DNA of 64,000 nt from Lutraria lutraria (Eukaryota; Mollusca; Bivalvia; Venerida; Mactridae): positions 35,938,366-36,002,365 of the forward strand of contig OZ026833.1 in NCBI GenBank assembly GCA_964023205.1, in the 5' to 3' direction. Numbering within the stretch: the stretch's first letter is position 1; the number at the start of each line of letters is the position of its first letter. Made by a program: the position numbers and the translations under genes. Of the stretch, positions 19,265 to 34,200 are shown in pieces. The notes under the pieces are model-generated. The model was not told the origin of the DNA. It made no database searches and saw only the letters and a list, made by a program, of their open reading frames with translations.

Positions 19265-22200
19265 ATGAGTAAAGGCGACCCGGCCGCCACCGACTTGGAC
19301 TACTACTCAAAGCCAGAAAACTACACTGGTTCGAATCTCAAAGCATTCCACAAATTTGTGGCAGACAAATCGAAGGAGGAAAAAGCTAACCAGATAAAGG
19401 AGAAGAAAAGAGTGATTAAGGACGCGAAGTATCATTTTTTTAATCGGTACAAACATATTTTACATGATGTTGTATTTATTGATGAATTACTGGGCGAAGA
19501 CAGTGATGATGAAAGTTCGGATGATGCCGATTTAGTCGAAGGTGATGATGCTGATAAACTTGGGGGCCGAAAGTCCACTGCACCAGATGTGTTGATGACA
19601 ATTACTGAAACTGAAGAAAAAGAAAGCCATGAAGGTATCTCTATTCTTTTACAATTTATTTCCGTTCTATTTTCATTTAAAATTAGTAATTGGATCTGAA
19701 TGGATTTAAGCGAGAAAAATACTATAATTTGTCCTTTTCATTATAGCATCATCTTTACCATCATAACATTAATAAATGGTCTGAAGAAATTATTTCATGA
19801 AACAAATAACAATAAAATATCAATACATGCTTTACTATCAGCGATATTTTTAGTTTCTTTTCATTCTGTCATCTTCCCCAGTGTATCTGATACAAACTAT
19901 ATTTTCAGAATTTGTATTACTAAGTTACCCCCAGTTCTGCATTTTGCAAAGCTGGAATTGTTGATAGTTTGATCAGCATTTATCCAATACGAATACATAG
20001 TCAAGTCAAGTAAATTTTATTTTACAGAGTCGATTAACAAACATATAACACAAGCTCTATTGAGCTTTTAAACCCGACTACATACATGTTATAACAATTA
20101 TATACATTTATCAAAGATCACAGATAAACAAATCAAACAGTCACATTTGGCCTCAGATTGTGCTAAGCACAGGCTAATAATACATAAGACATTTTAGGCA
20201 TAAAATAATTGACTACTAATAAAATGCATATTTCAGACACGAAGAATAAAAGAAAGCATTTCTAGCAGGCTATGCGCATATAAATAATATAAGTAACATT
20301 AAAAGCATACTACCAGTGTCAATCGAGTAGATGATGATCATCCTAAAAGTTTTAAAGAGGAAATTTAACACGCATGGAGAAAAAAGCTGGTACAACATAC
20401 TAAGAAAGTGTAACATCTCATATCAAATATTTACATAGGTCATATACAGTACAATATTGTTAAACAGGATTCATGGGGGCCGAGTCATGACTTCATTGCA
20501 TCGTAATTCACTTTATCCCTAACAATGAATACTTAGTAAATTAAGGACGTGTTCAAGGGAGGGGGTTAAATACTTCATAGTACCCGATTGTTAATTTTAA
20601 TTATCTGAATTCACTGTAACCGTTCTATTCAGTACTGGTATATCAATAAATACTATACAGTAAAACCTCTCCAGAGCGGCCCTCTGTAGAGCAACAACCT
20701 CTCTATAACAACACCTTCAAAATTTCCCTAAGTTGATATTTACTATAAATTAAACTCTGTAGAGCAACAACCTCTAGACAACGGTCAATATTTGAAGCTC
20801 CCACAGGGTGTTGCTCTACAGAGTTTAATTTATAGTAAATATCAACTTAGGGAAATTTTGTAATGTATTTAACATTGAACAAACGGATAGGAAATGTTGC
20901 TATGGAGAAATGTTTTTGACAAAACTGTAAGCTGTGATATTTTATATTGTTACTTACTCTGTCCACAGGAGCAAGGACAGGGTCAGATGTGAGGAAAGAT
21001 ACGTCCTCGTTATCTCCAGAGAAATCCTTAGGGACTGTGTTGAGTGGCTTTGCTGATGAACGTTTGACCCCAGAATTCGGTTTAATGACCCCTGGCGGAA
21101 GTAAGAAACAGCTGACTAGCAGTCCAAGCGGCCGACAATCTACGGCCATTCAAAGAATTCAGATGGAAAAAATGGCGAAAGATATTCGATCTAAGCAGGT
21201 GAAATAGTTATTCGTCGTAGAATAGTTTACATAATTAGCTCACCTGAGTAAAGCTATCTTTTTGTATGAAACATAAGAGGTAGAGCTAATAGATATTCTA
21301 CATGTAGCGAAATGTAGAGACCCTCTAACAAAATTGCTTAAATGGTATCTTCCAATAATTCTTAAGTGAACTTGCCATAACTTGTTCCTCAGGTGAGCAA
21401 AAGAATGAAAACTGATCAAGAGATTTTTTAAACTTTGCATGCATCATGATCATAGAATAATTATGATAAGAGAAACATTTTAAACGGAAATAAAAATGGG
21501 GGTCACTGATCTCGTTTTTGAGTTATCTGCCCTTCAACTTGATTTTTTGGCTTAGTTTACGTCTTTTCTGTAGCAAACGTCTTTAACATCCAATGTCTCT
21601 ATTATAAATTATCAACTATTTATTTTTCCAGTTGAAAGAAAAGTTTGTAAGTACCGTAAAATGTATTAAGGCGATCGTCCGACTCTCAGCTTCTGCAAGA
21701 GGAAAGTAAGTACAACCTACAACGTTATAATCATCGGTAACTTTGTGTTTTAGGGAGGGGGGGGTGACGAAAAGTACTGATATATCGTTATCCTATAAAA
21801 ATGACAAGTTGTCATAGGTTAAACTTCATAAGCAACATCCCCGCTAGCAATACATTTTCTTCATTCCAGGAATTTATTTTTGTCTAGTCTATCCCACATA
21901 ATTTTAGACTTATTTTATATCAATTTAGACTGTGTTACAAGAGTATAAGACTTGTTGCTAAAAGAGTGTGTCACATATCTTTACTTCGAATTAAACTTTG
22001 CAATGTACTTCAATACACTTCTCAACTTTACTCTTGGTTCAAGTGGCTCACTGACTGCTATATCAAGTGATACCGTTATTGATAATTTGACAGAGGCGCA
22101 ATCATAAATTCATTTCATTTATTCATATGACATCTAATCGTTTAGCATTACCAGCTTAATAAAGGGAAAATATAGTATTTTTACATCTTATGTTATTTGC

Positions 22201-25200
22201 AGAACGTCTCATTGACTCAATGCATTCCGAATACAGTGCTCACAGTCGATACAATAAAGTCGTATATTACGATTGTCAACAAAAATATAAAGTTAAATCG
22301 ATGGTTCGGATCAATTATGAACCTATTTTATTGGTCATTAAGATAAACTAAACTAACAAAACGATCGTGCATCGAAAACTTCACATGCTGTTATCGGCTT
22401 CTCATTTCTGTATGAACAGATCTCAGCGGTAAATAAACAGATATTTAACTACATTTGTGATAATCACATTATTCTGCAAAACTTGAGTGGTATACCCTAT
22501 TGACTGATTACAGTTTAGAGGTCGTATTGTTTACAAACATATCTTATTTGGATCCATTAAAATATTTTCGATTGGCAAACCAATATAATCATGATTATTA
22601 TGTCTTTGTTTTAAACGCTGAAATACAGTAAATTTTCTCTTAAAGACTCCTTTCAATGTATAGACCGTCATATTGTAAAGATCCAAATACTGCTATTTTA
22701 TGACCGATGTTAAACACTGTTTCTTCATTAAAAATCGACTATGAGACTGCTTAATCTTAACACCGTTTTTCTGGTCCCTTGACATACTCATAGGTGTTAA
22801 ATATTTATAAATATTTATTGTGTTATGTTTCTTGGTTCAGTAAGGTAATGCCTATAACCTAATCACTGTAACCTTTGACTGATAGAGGGTCGTGGGTCCG
22901 AGCCCAGCTACCGACCATGTCTCTTTATGTGAGTAAGTAGGTAGGGACTTAGAAAATGCAAAGTATAAAGTATTTGCAACCACAACGAGCATTTATAATC
23001 CATCGTACGACGGTGCCCGAGGCCGAATTTATCACCAAAGGCATTAAAGAAGATATCCCAACATTGCTCAAGGCGTTGAAGGGATGAGTCTGAGTTATGT
23101 TATCCTGAAGACACCATAATTGTATAAACTGTCGGGTGTCTATCATTCATGACTTTGGAAGTTCAGCACAGCTGTTCATCATGAGCCGTCACTCGCTCGG
23201 CGCGCATGAATTTTGATGCAGACCATAGAACTACGTTTTTCTAAATCCGCAATGCAATTGTTAGACTAGTTCCCATTTCACGATGTAGTGCAAGTCTATG
23301 TTAGTTCACTTTCCATGAGTACTGTCAGTACTTTGTTTATTATTAATAATATGAAAATTATGCGAATAGCTTCTAACAAATCATGCTTGATTTAACTTAC
23401 TTCTCAGTCTTGGTCATTAATAAAACAGATTCAGCTTACCACGAACCTAAACAAATATAATTAAACTGTCATTAATCATATTAAGTCACATTTGAAGAGC
23501 TGAGTGCAAAAAGGAACTATCTCCATTTAGACAAAGAAGAAGATAGTTACATTCTTGCACTGTCCCCTTCAATTATATTCATAGAAAAACATAAAGTGTC
23601 TAATTTCAACGAACAGATTCGAAGCGTTCCATTATACACACTTGTACAAACACGCAGTCAAGCATTTATTTACAATTTACTGTCAGCGTCAATATTTATT
23701 TAATTTTCACTCATAGACAACGCCCAATTAATTACCAAGCAGCTTTCCCAAAGAATTCTTAATAAGCGTCAATATCAATATTGTTTCGATAAACTGACAG
23801 TACTGTGTTTGTCTCATTAAGCGGTAATGATTCTAACTTAGCTTCGGATTTTTTAGGCGCGATAAAGTAAATAAGTCGTGTCGGGCAGACACTAACACTT
23901 TTATCGACATGTTGTCCACCATCGGGTGGTTTTGTTTTTACTTGATAAATCAATCATTTGTCATGATGTGGTAATTTAGAAATTAATGCGAATAACATGT
24001 CAATTTCCTAGTCATTAACAACTGATGCAAATTTGATTCTAATTTAGGATCTGTTTTTAGAATCCTGGCTAATTGTTAATATCATATACTACATCTCTGT
24101 GGCTTCTATTTTAGATCATAAAACATGATCGTGACATGCGTCAAGTTGCAAAAAATGATACGATTTTGTACTGAGCCAAAGGTTTAAGTGATTATATCAA
24201 TAAAGCAATCAACTGACATATCTTTTGCTACCACATCACAAATGTTACTAATCAGTTCTTAATTTCAGAGCAGAAACCATTAAACGGTAAACAATGCATG
24301 CTTCTAGCTCCAGAGAGTTAACTTGAGTGTGAAATTCTTATGGATCTTATTCTAGTGTCTTTACTGTCATAGTATTTTCTTCTAAAATATGTACAATCTC
24401 ATTGTTTAGTTCAACTGGTTGCTCCACTACTTCATAAACAACGTCCGAGTCTCATTCTTGTTACTCGAAGCTTTCATTGCCTTACGAGGTTCATTGTCAT
24501 CGTACAAAATATCTACAATCTCACTGTTAGGTTCAACTGGTTGATCTTGCTCCACTACGTCCGAGTCATTTTACTACCTTGAAGGCGACAAATGCAACTT
24601 GATTCACTGCTATTTGTACACTACTTTCAAGAACTAAGCATATTCTTGTCCTAATTATAGCTATGATTAAACTCACAGATAATCTTTGAAGTAATAGACC
24701 CAACGTTTTACATCTACATTTGCAACAATGAGCAGGAGCAGTGGTGTAGGGGTAGAGCGTTGGACTATAGTATACTATAAATGATTCTCGTAAAATTCTT
24801 TATGTCTCCTGAAAAGTTTATTGCTGAAAGCAGTGATTACTAACAAGAATACCTCTCATTGTTTCTTCTATCAGTATTTCTCTCTCTTATTTAGACCTAG
24901 TGTTTGAGCTATTACAACCAGATATGATTTAATGTTATATAGGTACAGAAGAAGTAGATGTGCCTTATATGTATGTTAATAGAACAGTGGTGTTTATACA
25001 TTGGCCGAAACTGAAGTATCGGTCATGAATTGAAAAAAATAGTATTAAAGATCTCAATTTGTTGTTCATTATGCTATCAGATAAAAGCAGAAATTTTATA
25101 TGAACAACTTTCTGGTGCATGGTTTGTTTAGTTTATGTACGTATGATATGTTTGTACTCCATGATTCAGGAATATGTACAAATAGATCCACATATTCTAT

Positions 25201-28200
25201 GACTCAATCTAATGATCAACTCCTTTATTACAAGGCATTGACGTATCAACAACAACATCCCAATGTGTAGATATTTACTATCGTTTCGTATCTGGCAAGT
25301 GTGTCTTAGCATAATTAAATTGTATTTCTTGTGTATTCAAAGTCTCTGTAAAAAATAATTGTATGTATTTGATTGTAAGTTGCTTTTCGGAAAATGTAGA
25401 AAACTAGATTATACAATAGAACAAGTCCAATGTGAGTTCTAGAGCCTCACTATATCCACACCATTGAAATAATTAAGGACTTGGTCAGGGAATAAATGAA
25501 CCACTATATCCGATATTACGCTGTATAGGGGTTCACTATAAGCATGTTTTACAATATATAGGAGTTTAGGCTACTTGTGTAATATAATATTTGAAGTTAA
25601 AATGAATGTTATATTTACTGCAGACAATCAGCAGGAGAGATGGCGAATATGAGAACATTTATGGATATGGTGAGTGACGAAGCCACAACAGAAGAAAACA
25701 TGAAGAATGCTGGTCTGTCATTTGATCCTAGTTTTTTCAAAGCAAAGAAAGAGGTACGTATGCAGTTTATCATTTTTAAGATTTTAATTATAGATTTTTT
25801 AATAAACTCTTCTTGGCATGAACACTTGTTGAAATATGCTTGTACACACGGAAATTCAATCCGCTTATTGACATAAAAGACCACAATAAGGACTTACCGT
25901 ACGCTCGCATGAAGTGGTCGAGTGGTTAAGGTCGCTGACTTCAAATCAATGTAACCTCACTGATAGAGGGACGTGGGTTGGAGCCCAGCTACCGACCATG
26001 TCTCTTTATGTGAGAAAGTAGACAGTTGCTTACGAAGGATGTGAGTCTAGTACTGGTTCTTCTCAGAACGATGGTTAGGTGAACTTTTTATGACTCTGAC
26101 TGATGAAAAGGGGCGTAAAACTCGACCCAACAAACAATAAGATTGTCATGGTTGAACCGATATTCACATAGTAAAAGAGCCGAGTTTTGTGTCCATAATG
26201 TCTTGATGAACATCATATCGGCCCTGTATTTGAAGTGAAAAATTGAGGTAAACTTACTATTGATATGAATTTAATATTGAGATGGGTGTAATATTGAGGT
26301 AGTCGTAATGTAGGGTGTTACAGTAATAAATATATTGTTTCACTATTATATAGGATGTGTTATAATTCAGATTTCATTGAGTTCAGAGACGAAGACTATA
26401 CTTACCACACACTCTGATGGACGCACTCCGGATATGGTTCAAACTGTAAGTAATTCCAGGAATGAGGTATAATTTATTATCATATACAATGTTTATATAA
26501 ATACTAATTCACATTAATCTAAATTAGTGGTGCTTAACTCTAGACAGACATATAGCATTACAAAATCTTTTGGATAAAATCTCATTGTTAAACGTTTTCG
26601 TTAATGATCATTTACTATTTTTTATATGAAAATATGCAAGTTCATTGCAATAATCCAAAGCAATTCCCTTTGCGAGAAGCAAAATTATGTTGTTGGTACA
26701 GTTGGGGAAAAGCATGTGGTTGTTGAAGGGGTGTTGTTGCTCAAGAGAGGAGCGCTCTGGAGTGGTTGTACTGTATACCTAAATTTCAGTGTGACTATAA
26801 CACATATTTACGACAAGATAATCGCTGTAGATATGTTCTGTATATCTGAATAACTTAGCATAATACTAATGTATTATTTAATGGATTCTACTATAACTAC
26901 AGCTGAGGATTGGTTGTCGTATAAAGCAGCATTGTGTCGTCTACATGCTAGTAGTTTTCATGACCACTTTTTGAAATGTGTGCACCCTTTAAATGACCAA
27001 GATTGCAACAATTCTGGTATAAGAGTCCATGTGTTCACCAATCGTTAATTGATAGGCGGGATTCGTGAATATTTGATAAGTCTAGTTGATATGACCGGAA
27101 ATGGCATCCTGCCCATGTGTCCACAGCGAGTTGTGCAGTGAAGCGAAATAACACAGTTTCATATCTGATGCATGACTGTGTCGTCTCCATATCACCAGAA
27201 CATTTTTAATCGGCCCTCTACCATGCACTGCTGTGACCGTTAACCCAGGAAACTTACTATTTCTACTTATTTCTTGTCATATACGTAGGCCATGTTCGGA
27301 CTGCAGAGTTTGCGGTCATACGCTGAATACCCACTTCATATGCAGGAGAAACTGGCTAAAGTAGCCTGGTATGAAATGTAAGTATCACTCTCTCACCACA
27401 TGTAAATATAATATTTACACAAAACTATCTGATATAATGAAAAAGTATTCATTCATTAATAATATTTTAGTTGTGTTTTACACTTTTAATAAAAATATAA
27501 AATGTTATTATGCACAATGTATTTTCTTTGGCATCGTACCACTCTGTAATTCTCGATATCACATAATATTGTGCAGTGTAGTTCCTAAATGTCAATATCT
27601 TTTTTGTTACCCATTACTTTTTTACTTCTATATTTATTCGCGCAGTCAAAATTGTGGTTGCTTTATTCTTTTGTTGTAGATAATTTCAAGCTGTGCTTTA
27701 CTATTTTTTTTTCAGTGTGGCACCAAAGCGAATCATTATTCGTCAAGGGCATTTTGCCGAAAACTTTTACTTCATTCTGTCCGGACATGGTGAGTAATCA
27801 TCAGTTTGCCATTAAATAAAAATACATTAAGTAATTCATACATGTGTAGGTATACGAATGGTACACATCTAAAGTTAATTAATGCAACGTTTTTCTCTCA
27901 GCTAGTCGAACTAGAGTTCCAGTTAAAAAGGACGCGTTTTTGCCAAACCACTTAAATGCCTTTATTCAATGTGGTATTCGAAACCTGCCTGGTTAGCTTA
28001 GTGGTTAGAGCGTCGAACCCCGGGCGAGGCTCACACTGTCCATTACAAATTTGACTGAAGATATTACATCCTATGTTAAATTGCCCTCCACCTCTGAATT
28101 ATGTGGGGAAGCTCGGCAGTAGCTTGCGGATAGAACGTGGTTAGTACTGGATTAGACCTAAATGAGGTCCAGTGAAGCTTGTTAGTATAACTGCCCGCCA

Positions 28201-31200
28201 CGATACAACTGAAATCATGTTGAAAATGGCGTTAAATCTAATGAAATACAAATAATGTAAATAAATAAATAGTTTGACATACGAACTCATTTCACCAAGA
28301 TGGTACCGCCTTATATATTATAACCATCATAGATTATTGTGTTATTCTTCAGCTGTGGTGACAATATTACTCAAAGATCCAAAGACTGGTGCTTCATTCG
28401 TTAAAACAGCGACTGTCATGAAGAAGGGTATGAGTTTTGGAGTAAGTATATATCAAGTGTTTATCAACGTTTTGAAATATGGACAGGTTGGACTCAATAA
28501 GCGTTGGTGAACAATTGTTTTGATAAGCACGTTTTTCAGGCCCTGTATTCAAATACAGTGGACCGTGGTCTACGATGCCAGATCCGTTTATTTAAACTAA
28601 CCAGAATGCAATAGCAATGCAATACGTTATATCTATTTGGTACGAAAGACCGGTGGTGACATTTCAACTTCAAGATTTCACAATTTCAAAACATGAAATA
28701 ATGAAGTTGAAGTTGAAGAAAAATCGTGAAATCATGAACTCGTAAATGCATGCTAAAGTAATATACTGTCAAAATGATGTATTCAATGCCATTTTTAATG
28801 TTTGGTTCCCAGGAACTTGCCTTGTTACATCACTCTAAGCGTACAGCTACAGTAACAAGTCAGGATACAGTACAACTCCTATCAATTGGTAGAGAAGATT
28901 TCTTTGATATTTTCATGTCTGGATCTGAAGGCGACATGCCGGACCATATACGTTTTGTTAGGTAAGTATAACACAAGTCAAGATACAAACGTATTATAAA
29001 AAAACTTTAATATACTCAAATGGTTTCAAGTCGTGTTCACAGACCTACATTATGAAATTCTCTCAATATCTTGGTAAGCACTCATTTCATAGTTTGTATT
29101 CGAAGCTCCGAAGTTCGAAAGATATGTTTCAGGGAAAAAATGAAAATATTTTTTTCAATCTACCTACCATACTGTTGTGTAATCTAGTTACCATGGTTAC
29201 TACTTTCCTTGCCTGATCTGTCTTAGTTTCCAACCCTTAGTGGTACAACGTTTTTAATAATACAATCAAACATGTGTTAGCGGCCACTTCCGCTTAAATG
29301 CCTCCCTGTGAATAAAATCTTATAAGAACCGTCATGTATTATTGAGAACGTGATAACCCCCCCCCCCCGCCCCCAAATAAATGCCACCCGTCCATAAAGG
29401 CCATTTTGTCTCTCCCGAGGGTGGCCTTTGTTTACATGTTTGACTGTACTAACATCGTCTAAGTAATGTAAATATCTATTGTCAGACATATATTATTCAT
29501 TTCAGCAATTTAGATTTTATGAACACTTGGCCTATCGAACAATTAGTGGAACACTCCGAACACTGTCTTCTCCACTTCTTTAAGTAAGTACATGTACACT
29601 ACAAGATATTTCCATGAAAGAACATCTAGATAAATGTATGAGTGTCTTTAGGTGCAAAAATGTTCGTTTATGGTTACATGCTCGTTAAAAACAGGCTTGG
29701 TTCAATGGGGGGTATTTTCTTTGCTCTTGAAAACTTTCAGAACGGTAAAAAAGTGAGAAAGTGGATGAATTGATGTAGTTTTAAAATTATTGGACTTTAT
29801 TATGAATTATGAATGTATTTTTATATTAAAAGGACTAGCTTGTGCCTCGATCTGAAATTTTGTTGATCTGTTGATGTAATATTGACCGATTATTTGGTAA
29901 ACAATACTACGTATCAATTTAAATAGAAGTGAAACTGTATTTTATCCCAAATGCAATAAGAGTATTACAAGAAATGTTTTAAAAGAATACGGAGACGAGT
30001 TTCTATATCTATGTATGTCTTGTAACGAAGATCACACATCCCAGGCACGTTTATTGTAAAATACATTTTTTATCATTTCAGGAGAAACACAACAATAGTT
30101 GCTGACAGCAACAATTCAGATTGGATCTACATAGTTAAATCAGTATGTGCTAAATATTCTTGTCAATATATGTCAATAAATATTTCCACACGGTTCGCCG
30201 GCATAGCCTAGATACAACCGATTATACCAAATTCCGAGTATCATTCGAAAAATCCTTCCTCGAGATAATCGTACATTATTAAAAAAAGAAGACTTTGTCA
30301 AAAGTCTACCTATACGAACATTCAGTTACGTCCAATAGAAAAAGTTATTCTTCTTTCGTTGTTGATGCAGGACTATTTAATAGCAGACTCGCGTCCTTTT
30401 ATTGAGTAACTGGGTTGTCTCATTACATATACAGTAAAACTCGGATATCTTTAAGAATCGGATACAATGAAGTACATAACTGTATCCCCCCTCCAATAAT
30501 GTCCTTCTTATTGTCATTGCTAAAGCTATAGAGAAATATGCATATAATGATAAAGCTCGTCATAAAATGTTCTACTTTTCTTTACTGTAGTCTTAAGTCT
30601 GATGTGTGGTCAGTAAAATTGGGCACACTTCATTGTGTTCATGAATCGATGTAATGAAGCCATTGGTCACGATTCTCCTTCAACGGTTACGACTTTCCAG
30701 ATGAACCATCGAGTATATCCATGAGAATTACAACCATCTGTGATTATATCCCTGAAACTTTTAGTTTTGTCACGCTACCATTGAGTTCTATATTAGTAGA
30801 CTAATGATTTACAACCGTGGTCGAGTGGTTAAGGTGTCCACCTTCGGGGCGGGAGATCGATTATTCGAACCCTATGGATACTGTGTGAGAACTGATGCGT
30901 GAGTTTGTGAGCCCCAGCTAGTTAAATAATGGTTACCGTAGGTCCATCTCAGACAGGCGCCCGGCAAAAAGAGAAGGGATTCGGGAGGTTATGTGTCGCA
31001 TAAGTAACTTGATTGGGCCTTTGAATAGGTGTGAAGCTATAATCCTTTACCTTTTATTTGGTAGTATCTTCTTGTGTCGCTTGGAATTCAACCCATGTCC
31101 TTTGAGCTTCACTAGAACCACCATTTAGACTGCTCCTGATGATGATGCAAACTGTATTGTGATTGTGTATGTAATTCACCGAACTTATATGTTGCTATGC

Positions 31201-34200
31201 AAATCTTTTATTACAGGGTTCCTGTGTAGTTTTTAAAAAACTAAAAGGGGTCACGGCTGGTGCTTACATGAATAAACCTAAGGTGAACGACAGTCAATTC
31301 TTACCAGCGAAAATGAAAGCTATCGTGTTCGGTAAGTAGGTGTTATGAACTATCTAAAATGACTAGATGGAAGTAAAACAATAGGCGTATTTGTTGAAAA
31401 AAAAGAAAAACAAATACCAATACAAAACCGAATCTATGGCATAATGGGCATTTTTAACTCAACAACTTGGATTCTTAATTGACCAATATACACCGGTCCG
31501 CTTATAATCAGCCCAAATAAAACTGAAGCGTAAAGTAATAAATTGCCGTCAGAACAAAACAAACCTCAGTATCTGACAATGAAGATATAGATCCAATATT
31601 AAAATGGTAGTTATTAGGTACAGATATTATCTTCTGCTGTATAAGGTCACGGTGTACCAAAGGGAAATAAAGTTTCCTTTTAAAAAGGAAAGGCTTGGCT
31701 GGTTGTTGCTGATAAAAGTTAGTTCTGATACCGTAACTAAATTGGTTCATTTTATTTCGTCTTGTTGACCATTTTAGTTATGGAATTGTCCTCTTTCAAA
31801 GTCAACAGGTAGTCTGAAACATCGGTATATTTTTCTATTTATAGATTTTCCTATAATTCATCGTACTGTACACAAGTTTTAAATTGCATCAGAGAAAGCG
31901 TTTCGCAAGTTAAATTATTTTAGGGGTGTATTTCATCAATTAATTAATCCTCCGCTTATTACCTTCAGCAATTATGTTGATAATTAAACAAAGAGCTAGT
32001 AAAGTAAAAATAATTGAGACTGCGTTAATATATCTTATCTTTTCGTGCCTTAACGGTTGATGGAACATGCCGATTTATAGTGAAACACCCCGATTTTACA
32101 ATGAAATCGCAAATGTGTACATCAAGATCACGTGACAAAATTATTGGCGGCAATAGCGTTTCGCAGGTTTCATTATAGAAGGGGCTTCCTTAAATTCTCT
32201 TGAACAATCCTCCGCTAATATGTCTTTCAGTAATGATTAAAATAATTGATTTAAATATATTGTACATAGTAACAGAAAAAATAGACAGATTTAAAATGTG
32301 TACCTTAACGTGTAATTAATGTCAATAGAACAAACCGATCTTTAGTGAAACACCCTGATTTCATAATAGACTAGCACAGTGATGTTGGTACACTCAAGTC
32401 ATGTGATACCGATTCACACAGTAAGCGTAAACCAATCACCGGACTGTTAACATATAGCTCTGAACCAATCGCCGGACTCTTAACATTTTTGTGCACTTGT
32501 ACCCAGCTTTCGCATTGCATCTACCAGCATCTAGGGAACAAACGTAACCGAAAACAATACATAGGCTTGGAGCCGTAGCTCCAAGCCAAAAATACATCAG
32601 GTGAAATGGGCATGATCTTTATGGGAGGTTACACTTGTTGCCAGCTTACACAGTCGATGTTGGCTATGTGATTGTTCTATGCGAATTTAATGAGGTGACG
32701 CCCATGTGACAATTGGTTAACAAAGTTTAGTTTCCAATTTATTTGCAATAATGTCAATAAGGTGCTAAGTTGCCTCCATGGTTATGGTCTCTGGCTTTGA
32801 ATTACAAGTTCCTTACTGCTGTGTGACAAATTTCACATGACTGTGTGGAAACTACAGAAGGTGTGTGGTTCTCCCATGTGTAAGCCTGGTGTCTGCCCCG
32901 ACCGGTAAACCTGGAAAAGTCGTCACATGATTCTGAGATATCGATTCCGTCAAGATGCTATCATTCATGATGAATATTGATATAACTGTTATAAATACAA
33001 TGTGTATGATATTGCTGAAAAAGGACGTTTTGTCTCGGTGATACGTTTGTCCGTATGCATGACAAATAAGTATATTGTGTATAAATACACAATGTATATG
33101 TACTAAGATCACACAATTTCTTTCTTGTTCCTTGTTCAGCACCAAAAGTCGATTCTGGGCTCCGTAGAATGAAACTTAACAAAGAGAACGACGAAGACAA
33201 TGAAAACAAAACAGTAAGTTTATATACCATTATCATAACAATGACACAGTTCATTCATACATTAGTAACGCTCGGCGAAACATTGAACCTCCCCCCCCCC
33301 CCCCCCCTCCTTGGTGGTTCCTTGTTGAATGTCATATCTGCACAATAACAGTTGATATACTTGATTAATAGGATTAATATATTATGGAAAAATAGATTAT
33401 TTAGTTTAGATTCATTTTACTTAAAAAGTGTTGATCCTTTTTGGTAAATTGTATATGAGATAAGTTTGTTTTGTAAAATTAATCAGTTCAAATGTTGTTT
33501 GCCTGTTATTTTTATCCCCTTGGTCACTTTTCCCCCTAAAAATGTCTTCAGGTATAATTAAACCATACATTCTTGGCCACTTTTTCTCTTTGTCTTCAAA
33601 TATAATTAAATCATACAGTCTTGGCAATTTTTACCCTCCTGACCACCTTGTCCCCTCCACCCATGAATCTTGAAATAAAACTAACCATTATATTATTTTG
33701 TTACATTAATTGTCACTTTGCCCCCTCTGGGCGACTCAGAAATATGAAGGTACATTCTAAAGACGTAAGTATTGACTCAGAAATATGAAGATAAAGATTT
33801 AACTTAGAAATATGAACAGTATAAACTAAAAAAGGAACACAAAGACGTAAGTATTAACTAAGAAATATGAACATACAGAAATATAAACGTACAGACGTGA
33901 GTATAAGCTCAGAAATATGAACATACAGACGTTAAGTACTATGAACTCAGAAATATGAATGCTTTTTTATAAATGACTTTCATTGATAATACATGTTTAT
34001 GCATATTGTGTAGTTTTTGTTTATGTATTATCTTATAATACAGATTTCATTACGTTGCCTTTGACTGTTGTAAAATACTTGATCCACATAAATATTTTTT
34101 AAGTTTCATGTCTGCGTAGATGTTATCATCTACCTGCTCTGTTTTTATAAGATTACCAATGCTTTGACATTGATTATAGTTGTGTTGATATATAATAATT

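Noticed and set aside
20847..21149. 100-codon minus-strand open frame
   Set aside because: It is antisense to CNBD2-like exon 2, whose plus-strand frame joins exon 1 and exon 3 in phase.
24728..24768. Possible tRNA gene (GTGGTGTAGGGGTAGAGCG)
   Set aside because: Only an A-box-like 5' half is present. There is no B box or cloverleaf 3' half.
32564..32587. Hairpin as a transcription terminator
   Set aside because: The genome is eukaryotic, there is no T run, and it lies within an intron.
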